Of a stretch of 5,560 bases of DNA, positions 1-5,163 are shown piece by piece; the stretch's first letter is position 1, and each line of letters starts with the position of its first letter. This DNA comes from Sphingomonadaceae bacterium (GTDB taxonomy: Bacteria > Pseudomonadota > Alphaproteobacteria > Sphingomonadales > Sphingomonadaceae): assembly GCA_019239785.1 (NCBI GenBank), contig JAFAZM010000380.1:1-5560 (forward strand), given 5' to 3'. A program made the position numbers and the translations under genes. The notes under the pieces are model-generated. The model ran no database searches. It saw only the letters and a program-made list of their open reading frames with translations, and had not been told where the DNA came from.

Positions 1-41
1 GCGCGTTGCCGCGGGGCGAACCGGCCGGCGAGACGCCACGC

Positions 42-61
42 GCGGGATCCTGAGATCCCGC
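42..61. terminator. Perfect 8-bp hairpin, possible terminator of a gene to the left
   Basis: GCGGGATC (42-49) pairs perfectly with GATCCCGC (54-61) around the loop CTGA. No T-tract follows on either strand, so it does not meet the usual intrinsic-terminator pattern. It could mark the end of a transcript entering from the left, especially as one plus-strand frame stops at 51-53. Confidence 0.3.
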
Positions 62-90
62 CGCTGGCGCGCTCAAGCCTTTCGAAAGAA

Positions 91-114
91 GAAGCCGGGC
101 GAATCGCCCGCTTC
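91..114. terminator. Bulged 9-bp hairpin with pyrimidine-rich flank
   Basis: GAAGC/GGGC (91-100, one bulged C) pairs with GCCCGCTTC (106-114) around a five-base loop. The plus strand continues with CTTC-type pyrimidines; the minus strand continues with TTCTTTC, the better match to a T-rich tail. It may be a weak terminator, more likely for leftward than rightward transcription. The palindrome CTTTCGAAAG lies just beside it at 79-88. Confidence 0.3.
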
Positions 115-298
115 CTTCACCGGGCCGAGATAGGAAGGCAATCGCCCTCCTGCAAGGCCCGCTCGGATAAATTTTCAAAGATTTCCAGCAACTTGGTGCG
201 AACACCTCGTTGCCGGGACGCGCCATATGGTCGCCCCGCCGGCGCGCGTCAACCCCTTGGCGGCACCGTCCTCAACGCGGGCTTAACCGATCCGCGCT

Positions 299-302
299 AA
301 GG
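299..302 (+). promoter_or_regulatory. Ribosome binding site choosing the ATG at 312 for the flippase
   Basis: AAGG ends nine bases before ATG 312-314. The longer in-frame start at TTG 210 would add 34 Arg/Pro-rich residues unlike any membrane-protein N-terminus, so this modest Shine-Dalgarno site and the ATG fix the likely start. Confidence 0.55.
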
Positions 303-311
303 CCGGCCCGG

Positions 312-1829
312 ATGGACGCCCTTCCCGTACAGAGCGCCGACGCCGCCGATCCGCCGCCGTCGCAGGCCGCGGCCCCGCCGAGCTTCGCCCAGCAGGTGCG
401 CACCGGCGTGATCTGGAAGTCGGGCAGCCAGATCGTCGGCCAGCTCGTCGCCTGGGCCTCGACCTTCCTCGTCATCCGCCTGCTGAACCCGAGCGACTAC
501 GGGCTGGTGGCGATGACCGGGGTCATCCTCACCTTCCTCGACCTGTTCAACGGCTGGGGCTTCGCAAGCTCGCTGGTCCGCGACGAGAAGACCGACAAAA
601 AGCGAATCGGCCAGGCCTTCGCGATGCTGATCCTGATGAACGCCGGCCTCGGCCTCACCCAGCTGGTCGCGGCGCCCTTCGCCGCCGACTACTTCCACCA
701 GCCGATGGTCGCCGATCTGCTGCGCGTCCAGGCGATCTTCTATCTCGCCAACCCGTTCAACGCGCTCGGGCACGCCTTGCTGATGCGCCGGCTCGAGTTT
801 CGGCGGCAGGCGCGAATCGTGCTGGTCGCGGCGAGCCTGAGCGCGGTGGCCGCGGTCGCCTGCGCCTTCGCAGGGCTCGGCGTCTGGACCCTGATCGTGG
901 CGCCGGGCGTGCTCTGGTATGCGCGCGCGATCGGCTACATCTTCACCGCGAAGCTCTGGCAGATCCGGCCGCGTTTCCGATTCGCCGGCGCCGGCACGAT
1001 GCTGAGCTACGGCGCGGCGATGATCGGCGTGCAGGCCTGCTGGTTCGTGCAGAGCCAGGCCGACGTCTTCATCGGCGGCCGCAGCCTCGCGCCGCACCGG
1101 CTCGGCATCTATACGACGGCCTTGTTTCTGACCCAGATCCTCGCCTCCAAGTTCGTGCCGCCGCTGAACGAGGTCGCCTTCGCCGCTTATTCGCGGATCC
1201 AGGCGCGGCCGGACATGATCCAGACCGCGTTCCTGAAGTCGGTGCGGCTGATCATGCTCGCCGCTCTGCCTTTCTATTTCGGGCTGGCGGTGACGACCGA
1301 GCCTTTGGTCGCGACCTTCCTCGGCTGGAAATGGACCGAGACCGGGCCGCTGGTGCCGATCCTCGCCATGGCGATGCCGCTGATGACCTTGCAGATCCTG
1401 TTCGCGCCCGCCTCCAACGCGCTCGGCCGGCCGGGCATGGCGTTGCGCACGGGGCTGGTGGGCGCCTTGCTGATGCCCTGCGCCTTCGCGGCCGGCATCC
1501 AATGGGGCGCGGAAGGGCTCGCCTGGGCCTGGCTCGGCGGCATGGCCGCCCTGCTGGCAGCGACGATCGAGATGTCGCTGCCTTTGCTCGGCATCACGCG
1601 GCGCGCCTTGTTCCTCGCGGTGGCGCCCGGCCTCGCCGCTTCGCTGGCCATGGCCGGCCTGGTCGAGGCGGTCGATTCGGTGCTGCCGGCAATGGGCGAC
1701 GGCGCGCGGCTGGCCGCACTGGTCGCCACCGGCATGGCCGCCTATGCCGGGCTGCTGCTCGCCTTCGCGCGCCCGATCGTCGACGAGGTGCTGGGGCTGA
1801 TTCGGCCGACGAGGGCGGCGGCTGCCTGA
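312..1829 (+). CDS. WzxC-type polysaccharide / O-antigen flippase (MOP superfamily)
   Basis: This 505-residue inner-membrane protein is very likely a flippase that moves undecaprenyl-linked oligosaccharide repeat units across the membrane for LPS O-antigen, capsule or exopolysaccharide assembly. A soluble Ala/Pro-rich N-terminus of about 30 residues precedes the family signature RLLNPSDYGLVAM (56-68), followed by a charged cytoplasmic loop RDEKTDKKR (90-98). Hydrophobic segments then alternate to the C-terminus, enough for roughly 12 helices, as the family usually has. The DVFIGG...LGIYTTA region (251-270) is another family hallmark. Length is typical of WzxC (COG2244) members. The start is ATG 312, preceded by AAGG; the in-frame TTG at 210 is less likely. 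No glycosyltransferase or polymerase gene is in view, so the transported glycan cannot be named. An amino-sugar or teichoic-acid exporter of the same superfamily is the main alternative. Confidence 0.9.
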   Translation: MDALPVQSADAADPPPSQAAAPPSFAQQVRTGVIWKSGSQIVGQLVAWASTFLVIRLLNPSDYGLVAMTGVILTFLDLFNGWGFASSLVRDEKTDKKRIGQAFAMLILMNAGLGLTQLVAAPFAADYFHQPMVADLLRVQAIFYLANPFNALGHALLMRRLEFRRQARIVLVAASLSAVAAVACAFAGLGVWTLIVAPGVLWYARAIGYIFTAKLWQIRPRFRFAGAGTMLSYGAAMIGVQACWFVQSQADVFIGGRSLAPHRLGIYTTALFLTQILASKFVPPLNEVAFAAYSRIQARPDMIQTAFLKSVRLIMLAALPFYFGLAVTTEPLVATFLGWKWTETGPLVPILAMAMPLMTLQILFAPASNALGRPGMALRTGLVGALLMPCAFAAGIQWGAEGLAWAWLGGMAALLAATIEMSLPLLGITRRALFLAVAPGLAASLAMAGLVEAVDSVLPAMGDGARLAALVATGMAAYAGLLLAFARPIVDEVLGLIRPTRAAAA

Positions 1830-1868
1830 GAGCGACACCTTCCCCACCGAATTGGCCGGAACCCTACC

Positions 1869-1986
1869 CGCTCATCCTGAGTAGCCGGTGAGCTTGTCGA
1901 ACCGGCGTATCGAAGGACGCACAGAGTAACGAAGCGGTCCTTCGATACGGGACTTCGACAGGCTCAGTCCCTACTGAGGATGAGCG
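1869..1986. repeat. 118-bp interrupted palindromic intergenic repeat
   Basis: The outer arms CGCTCATCCTGAGTAG (1869-1884) and CTACTGAGGATGAGCG (1971-1986) are reverse complements at 15 of 16 positions. Inside them lies a second matching layer: GAGC-TT-GTCGAA on the left against the complement of TTCGAC-AG-GCTC on the right, and GTATCGAAGGAC (1907-1918) against GTCCTTCGATAC (1937-1948). The centre (about 1919-1936) is unpaired. The core words resemble a dispersed repeat I know from sphingomonad intergenic regions. It lies between two convergent genes (flippase stop 1829, CBS stop 2001), where its long RNA hairpin could end or protect transcripts from both sides. Frames translated through it are spurious. 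Confidence 0.88.
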
Positions 1987-2000
1987 TGATCCCGGATCCG

Positions 2001-2429
2001 CTAAACGCTCTGGATATAGGTCAGCATCGCCGCCGCTTCGGCTTCGATCCGGTCCATCCGATGCTTCACCAGGTCGCCGATCGAGACGAGGCCGATCAGG
2101 ACCCCGCCTTCGACCACCGGCAGGTGGCGGATGCGGCGGCGGGTCATCAGCGAGAGGGCGGCCATGATCTCGGTGCCGGGCTCGACGGTGATCGCCGGCG
2201 CGGTCATGATCCGCTCGACCGTCCAGTCGAGGATCCCGGCGCCGTCGCTGCGCAGGCGGTAGATGATGTCGCGTTCCGACATGATCCCGGCGACGGCGGC
2301 GCGGCGCACCACCGGCAAGGCGCCGATCTTGCGGTCGGCGAGCAGGGCGACGGCATCGCCGACGCGCATGCCGCAATCGACGGTGAGCACCTCGCTGCCC
2401 TTGGATTGGAGGATGGCGGCAATGGTCAT
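2001..2429 (-). CDS. Stand-alone tandem CBS-domain protein
   Basis: This 142-residue cytosolic protein consists almost wholly of two CBS domains, at about residues 7-62 and 72-128, which together form one Bateman module. Such modules bind adenosyl ligands (AMP, ATP, NAD-like or SAM-like) and sense energy or redox state. Each repeat shows the expected layout: GALPVV (36-41) then GIMSERDI (48-55), and RHLPVV (101-106) then GLVSIGDL (113-120). The S-x-x-D pairs S51/D54 and S116/D119 match the ribose/phosphate-binding motif of the family. There is no attached enzyme, channel or nucleotidyltransferase domain, so the partner is unknown. The start ATG at 2427-2429 has a strong AAGGAG site seven bases upstream, and the stop is TAG. 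It is divergent from the small membrane-protein gene, with about 70 bases between the starts, and convergent with the flippase across the palindromic repeat. Confidence 0.93.
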   Translation of the reverse strand: MTIAAILQSKGSEVLTVDCGMRVGDAVALLADRKIGALPVVRRAAVAGIMSERDIIYRLRSDGAGILDWTVERIMTAPAITVEPGTEIMAALSLMTRRRIRHLPVVEGGVLIGLVSIGDLVKHRMDRIEAEAAAMLTYIQSV

Positions 2430-2502
2430 CTTGCCTCTCCTTGTCGAATCTCAACGCGACTCGGGCCTTGATGATCCCATGGGCCGAAGCCAAATGGAAG
2501 CC
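2430..2502. promoter_or_regulatory. Divergent intergenic region between the CBS and membrane-protein genes
   Basis: These roughly 70 bases must hold the start signals for both divergent genes unless the rightward pair is driven from further left. The CBS ribosome site (AAGGAGAGG on the minus strand, 2434-2442) is clear. I find no convincing -10/-35 pair on either strand. Confidence 0.4.
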
Positions 2503-2811
2503 ATGCCCCGCCACGATCCGATTCCGCCCCGGCGCCAGCTCGATTATGCGCGCCGCGCGGCGGCCTGGAAACGCTATTGGGCGATCATGCGCTGGATGGC
2601 CCTGCTCGCCGTCGTCGTGGTTCTGCTCTCACTGATCTATCTGAAGCGCTCGGGCCAGCCGGTGCCGATCCACATGATGATCGCCACCATCGCCGGGGTC
2701 GGCCTGACCGTGCTGGTCGGGACCGGTTTGATGGGGCTGCTGTTCGTCAGCAGCCGCTCCGGCCAGGACGAGGAAGCGGCGCGAGGAGGCCAGGTTGACG
2801 ACGACGAATGA
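2503..2811 (+). CDS. Small two-helix inner-membrane protein of unknown function
   Basis: I recognise this 102-residue protein only as a type of small hypothetical found in sphingomonads; its function is unknown. A basic, aromatic cytoplasmic N-terminus (RRQLDYARRAAAWKRYW, 10-26) leads into a first hydrophobic helix (about 31-47). A short polar turn KRSGQPVP follows (48-55), then a second, Gly-rich helix (about 58-82) and an acidic tail ending DDDE. The positive-inside rule puts both ends in the cytoplasm. The start is uncertain: ATG at 2503, 2494 and 2479 are all in frame and none has a good ribosome site (GAAG at 2486-2489 would best serve 2494). The 3' end overlaps the thioesterase start by 17 bases in another frame, so the two are probably co-translated. 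A role linked to that enzyme is possible but unproven. Confidence 0.75.
   Translation: MPRHDPIPPRRQLDYARRAAAWKRYWAIMRWMALLAVVVVLLSLIYLKRSGQPVPIHMMIATIAGVGLTVLVGTGLMGLLFVSSRSGQDEEAARGGQVDDDE
2783..2789 (+). promoter_or_regulatory. Strong ribosome binding site for the TTG start of the thioesterase
   Basis: GAGGAGG lies inside the end of the membrane-protein gene and stops five bases before TTG 2795-2797. It is the main evidence for the non-ATG start, since the next in-frame ATG is codon 37, next to the catalytic Asp. Confidence 0.8.
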
Positions 2812-3181
2812 AGCCGGGCGCGAGCCGATCCTGCGCGTGGTGCCGGGGCCGGGCGACATCAACGCCAACGGCCATATCTTCGGCGGCTGGGTGCTCAGCC
2901 AGATGGACATCGCCGCCGGCATCATCGCCTCGCGCGAGGCGCAGGGCTCGGTCGCGACGGTGGCGATCGAGGCGATGGAGTTCATCGCCCCGATCCTGCT
3001 GCGCGACCTGGTCTCGGTCTATGCAAGTGTCGAGCGGGTCGGCCGCACCTCGATCGCGATCCGGATCGAGGTCGTCGCCACCCGCGACCGCGGCATGACC
3101 GAGGTCAAGGTGACCGAAGGCCTGTTCACCTTCGTCGCGCTCGACGAGAATCACCAGCCCCGCCCGGTCAGGCGGGGCTGA
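2795..3181 (+). CDS. YciA-type hotdog-fold acyl-CoA thioesterase
   Basis: This 128-residue cytosolic enzyme should hydrolyse acyl-CoA to free acid and CoA, as YciA-family thioesterases do on a broad range of chain lengths. The N-terminal signature, residues 23-42, contains NANGHIFGGW followed by SQMD; D38 corresponds to the family's catalytic aspartate, and HIFGGW forms the start of the hotdog helix. VATVAIEAMEFIAP (53-66) and the later strands (VERVGRTSIAIRIEV) match the rest of the single hotdog domain. Length is close to the usual 130 or so residues, and members normally assemble as hexamers. The start is TTG 2795, supported by a strong Shine-Dalgarno site. It overlaps the preceding membrane-protein gene by 17 bases, which points to translational coupling. 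The last codons and the stop lie within a perfect hairpin. Substrate preference cannot be read from the sequence; a gene symbol is withheld because several paralogues share this motif. Confidence 0.93.
   Translation: MTTTNEAGREPILRVVPGPGDINANGHIFGGWVLSQMDIAAGIIASREAQGSVATVAIEAMEFIAPILLRDLVSVYASVERVGRTSIAIRIEVVATRDRGMTEVKVTEGLFTFVALDENHQPRPVRRG
3155..3180. terminator. 10-bp perfect hairpin at the convergent gene ends
   Basis: CAGCCCCGCC (3155-3164) pairs perfectly with GGCGGGGCTG (3171-3180) around the loop CGGTCA. It overlaps the last codons and the stop of the thioesterase and lies 24 bases past the lectin stop on the other strand, so it could act on both transcripts. No T-run follows on either side, so it is either a weak terminator, a Rho-assisted stop, or an mRNA 3'-end stabiliser. 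Confidence 0.5.
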
Positions 3182-3203
3182 GCCGGGGCGTCCGGTCGGG
3201 CGA

Positions 3204-3503
3204 TCAGGTGGTCGTGTAGGCGCCCTGATACCAGCTGCCGCCCTGATCGATGCACCATTCCGTGGTCTCGTCCTGGAAGTTGCAATAGACCCGGATCGAG
3301 AGGTTGCCGCCGCTCATCCAGCAGGTCGCCGACACCTGCGCCCCCGCCTGGGAGAAGGAGCCGTCGGTCCAGCCATTGCCGTCCCAGCAGCGCTCGCGGA
3401 CCGTGTAGCCGTCGGTCGTATAGACGCGGATATGGACCTGGCCGCCACCGTCGATCCAGTTGATCGCCGCAGTGCCGATCGGAAAATTCGGATTGTCCGC
3501 CAT
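3204..3503 (-). CDS. Two-bladed beta-propeller fucose-type lectin (RSL/BambL-like)
   Basis: This 99-residue protein closely resembles the Ralstonia solanacearum lectin RSL and Burkholderia ambifaria BambL, which bind L-fucosylated glycans and form trimers that build a six-bladed propeller. Two blades are visible: one with IRVYTTDG (25-32), ERCWDGNGW (37-45) and GSF; the other with SATCWMSGG (58-66), IRVY (70-73), TEWC (81-84) and GAY (94-96). The sugar-contacting Arg and Glu are present in both blades (R26/E37 and R71/E82), as are W40, W45 and W91. I85 stands where RSL has Trp76, and one residue is inserted before W91. There is no signal peptide, as in RSL and BambL, so export, if any, is by a non-Sec route or lysis. 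The start ATG has a perfect AAGGAGG eight bases upstream, indicating good expression. It follows the DUF4139 genes on the same strand after 121 bases. The natural ligand is unknown. Confidence 0.9.
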   Translation of the reverse strand: MADNPNFPIGTAAINWIDGGGQVHIRVYTTDGYTVRERCWDGNGWTDGSFSQAGAQVSATCWMSGGNLSIRVYCNFQDETTEWCIDQGGSWYQGAYTTT

Positions 3504-3624
3504 GTTTTTCCCCTCCTTGCTGTCGCTCGTCGATTCGCCGACCAGAAGAGGTTCGAACGAGTTCGCCTTACTTGCAAGAAGACTTTTGTTTCACTTGAGT
3601 GACCTGAAGGAAAAGGGATCAGCG
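3504..3624 (-). promoter_or_regulatory. AT-rich upstream region of the lectin gene with three palindromes
   Basis: This 121-base gap is clearly less GC-rich than its surroundings (26 of 60 bases are G or C in 3541-3600). It holds the AAGGAGG ribosome site (3512-3518 read on the minus strand) and three short palindromes: GTTCGAAC (3551-3558), CTTGCAAG (3571-3578) and TCACT-TG-AGTGA (3591-3602). Their starts are 20 bases apart, about two helical turns, as expected for operator sites on one DNA face. A second overlapping inverted repeat, GAAC-GA-GTTC, occupies 3555-3564. I cannot assign a -10/-35 pair with confidence. The length and composition suggest that the lectin has its own promoter. Confidence 0.45.
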
Positions 3625-5163
3625 CTACCGGCTTAGACTGTAGCGCAGGCTCATCCGACTATTGGCCGGCACCGTCACCGACCAGAGCGCCATGCCGTTG
3701 CGCCGGCCGAGCCTCGTCCCCGAGCCAAGGCGCCGGTCTCCGGACTGGATCTCCGCCTCGAACCGGACCGGCTCGGGCCGGTCGTTGCTGACCGCGAGCG
3801 CGTAATCGACGCGCTGCTTGGTCGAGACGGAGATGGTCAGCTCGGTCTGGACTCCGGTCGCGGGCCCGAGCGGAATCTCCACCTCCTCGCCGACCGCACG
3901 GTCCGCGAGGACGCCCTGGCCGAGCAGGATCGGCCGCCGCCCGCCTTCGCTGAAGAGCATCACCTGCCCAGCGGGCAGCGCCAGGCCGAGCCCTTCGCTG
4001 GCGAGATTGCGGGTGACCAGGACGCGGCGCGCCGGCGTGATGCCGCCCAGATCCCCCGGCGCCAGACGCTGCCGGTACACCAGGGCGACGCGGACAGCAG
4101 CGCGCTGGAGCAGGGCGACCTGCTTCTGGCTGCGCGCGGCGACGGAGACCGGCTCGGGGATGCGGTAGAGCTTGAGGTCGCCGAGCTCCTCCTGCTGCGC
4201 GATCAACGGCGGCGGCGGGGGAGGCGGCGGCGGTGGGGGCGGAGGTGGAGGCGGCGGCGCGTCGAACCCCAGGCGCGCGGCGCCGGCGACGATGTCCTCC
4301 CCCCTATCCTGCTCCTCGAGCGGGATGTCGCTGGTCGTGCCCTGCGGCCAGCAGTGCAGGATGAGGGGACCGCCCTCGCTCTGCTGGCGCGGCGTCGGCG
4401 TGCGATTGAGGCGGCCGGCGACCGCCTGGGTGTCCGCGTTAGCGAAGCCGGTCTCGTCGCCGTTCGCCAGGGTCAGCCAGGCGAACAGCGACAGGCGCGT
4501 GCCGTCGGGCGACAGAGTCGCCACATAATCCGCCTGCCAGTCGAACCCGGAAGCCAGATAGGACAAGGTGACGGTGGCAGTGACCGGCGCGGCGCTGCGC
4601 GCCCGCACCGAGAGGGTCGGCCGGGCGGCGAGGCCCTGGGGAACGCCGTCGTAGAGGATCGTCTCGGGAAGGCCGGTGCAGCGCAGCGCCTCGAAGCCCG
4701 CCTGGGTCTGCAGCACGACCGCTCCCGCGGCGCCGGTCCGCACGATCGCCTCCTCCTCGCGGACCGCGCCGGTGGCGCGCGAGGTGCGGCGCAAATGCAC
4801 GCGCGCCCCGAGCGAGCGGTCGAGCAGGGTTGCCGGCGAGAGCAGATAGGCGTCGCGGTTGCGCTCGATCACCCCTTCGGGAAGGCCGGTGACGATCGCG
4901 CTCTGCGGCACGATGCCGCCGGCGACGCCTTCGAAGCGAAGCTCGGTCTCACCCGCCGGCAGGGTCACCCGGCGCGTCTCGCTGATCAGTGCATAGCCGT
5001 TCAGCCAGCCGAGGATCGGCCGCACGTCGGGCGCCCGATAGGGGTCGCGATAGACGGTGACGGCGACATGGTCCGGGGCGGGCGAGGTCGCGATCGTCTG
5101 GGCATCCACTCTCGCGCCGATCAGCGCGCATCCGAGCAACAGGCCGGCGACAAGCCCCCTCAT
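3625..5163 (-). CDS. Secreted DUF4139-domain protein with a 17-proline tract
   Basis: This 512-residue protein matches the DUF4139 family of unknown function, which is frequent in sphingomonads. It begins with an export signal: MR, a hydrophobic stretch LVAGLLLGCALIGA, and a likely signal-peptidase site after VDA (residue 21). LLGC (9-12) is a less likely lipobox. Recognisable family blocks follow: VTVYRDPYR (35-43), ISETRRVTLPAGE (60-72), SYLASGFDWQADY (201-213) and LANGDET (232-238). Seventeen consecutive prolines (303-319) then act as a hinge before EELGDLKLYRIPEPV (325-339) and a beta-rich C-terminus ending WSVTVPAN...LRYSL. Periplasmic or surface location is inferred. ATG 5161-5163 overlaps the stop of the upstream paralogue (ATGA), and there is no good ribosome site of its own, so translation is probably coupled. 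Function is unknown; some DUF4139 proteins carry the name mucoidy inhibitor A, which I would not transfer. Confidence 0.9.
   Translation of the reverse strand: MRGLVAGLLLGCALIGARVDAQTIATSPAPDHVAVTVYRDPYRAPDVRPILGWLNGYALISETRRVTLPAGETELRFEGVAGGIVPQSAIVTGLPEGVIERNRDAYLLSPATLLDRSLGARVHLRRTSRATGAVREEEAIVRTGAAGAVVLQTQAGFEALRCTGLPETILYDGVPQGLAARPTLSVRARSAAPVTATVTLSYLASGFDWQADYVATLSPDGTRLSLFAWLTLANGDETGFANADTQAVAGRLNRTPTPRQQSEGGPLILHCWPQGTTSDIPLEEQDRGEDIVAGAARLGFDAPPPPPPPPPPPPPPPPPLIAQQEELGDLKLYRIPEPVSVAARSQKQVALLQRAAVRVALVYRQRLAPGDLGGITPARRVLVTRNLASEGLGLALPAGQVMLFSEGGRRPILLGQGVLADRAVGEEVEIPLGPATGVQTELTISVSTKQRVDYALAVSNDRPEPVRFEAEIQSGDRRLGSGTRLGRRNGMALWSVTVPANSRMSLRYSLSR
4207..4257 (-). repeat. Codon-diverse polyproline tract (17 codons)
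   Basis: Seventeen consecutive Pro codons encode residues 303-319 of the DUF4139 protein. All four codons occur (ten CCG, three CCT, two CCC, two CCA), so the tract is not a simple trinucleotide expansion. The complementary plus strand is G-rich, with two G5 runs (4217-4221, 4235-4239). Stretches of three or more prolines are known to stall ribosomes and need elongation factor P. Confidence 0.9.

Larger units (their letters stand above)
1..311. other. Intergenic leader upstream of the flippase gene
   Basis: I see no recognisable gene in this stretch. Plus-strand frame 1 is open from the window edge to a TAA at 298-300, but the translation is Arg/Ser/Pro-rich and resembles no family I know, which is common for chance open frames at this GC content. 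Frame 3 ends at TGA 51-53, inside the loop of a hairpin, and could be the tail of a gene entering from the left; sixteen codons are too few to judge. An AT-rich patch around 165-190 (GATAAATTTT at 166-175) stands out from the GC-rich surroundings and could hold the flippase promoter, but no convincing -35 box pairs with it. Confidence 0.5.

Noticed and set aside
210..311. N-terminal extension of the flippase from TTG 210
   Set aside because: The extra 34 residues are Arg/Pro-rich and atypical, and a better start (ATG 312 with AAGG upstream) exists.
297..1847. Long open frame on the minus strand opposite the flippase (516 codons)
   Set aside because: Its translation is rich in Arg, Gly, His and Gln with no recognisable domain. 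It is the usual antisense shadow of a GC-rich gene, and the plus-strand product is a clear membrane transporter.
1864..2514. Minus-strand open frame of 216 codons covering the palindromic repeat and the CBS gene
   Set aside because: It overlaps the well-supported CBS gene in another frame and runs through the repeat, whose translation gives a typical spurious peptide.
3314..3577. Alternative 87-codon frame overlapping the lectin on the same strand
   Set aside because: Its product is Arg/Ser/Ala-rich and lacks motifs, while the lectin frame has two clear blades and a perfect ribosome site.
4207..4257. CRISPR-like or tandem DNA repeat array
   Set aside because: The triplet periodicity is explained by consecutive proline codons within an intact reading frame; there are no spacers.
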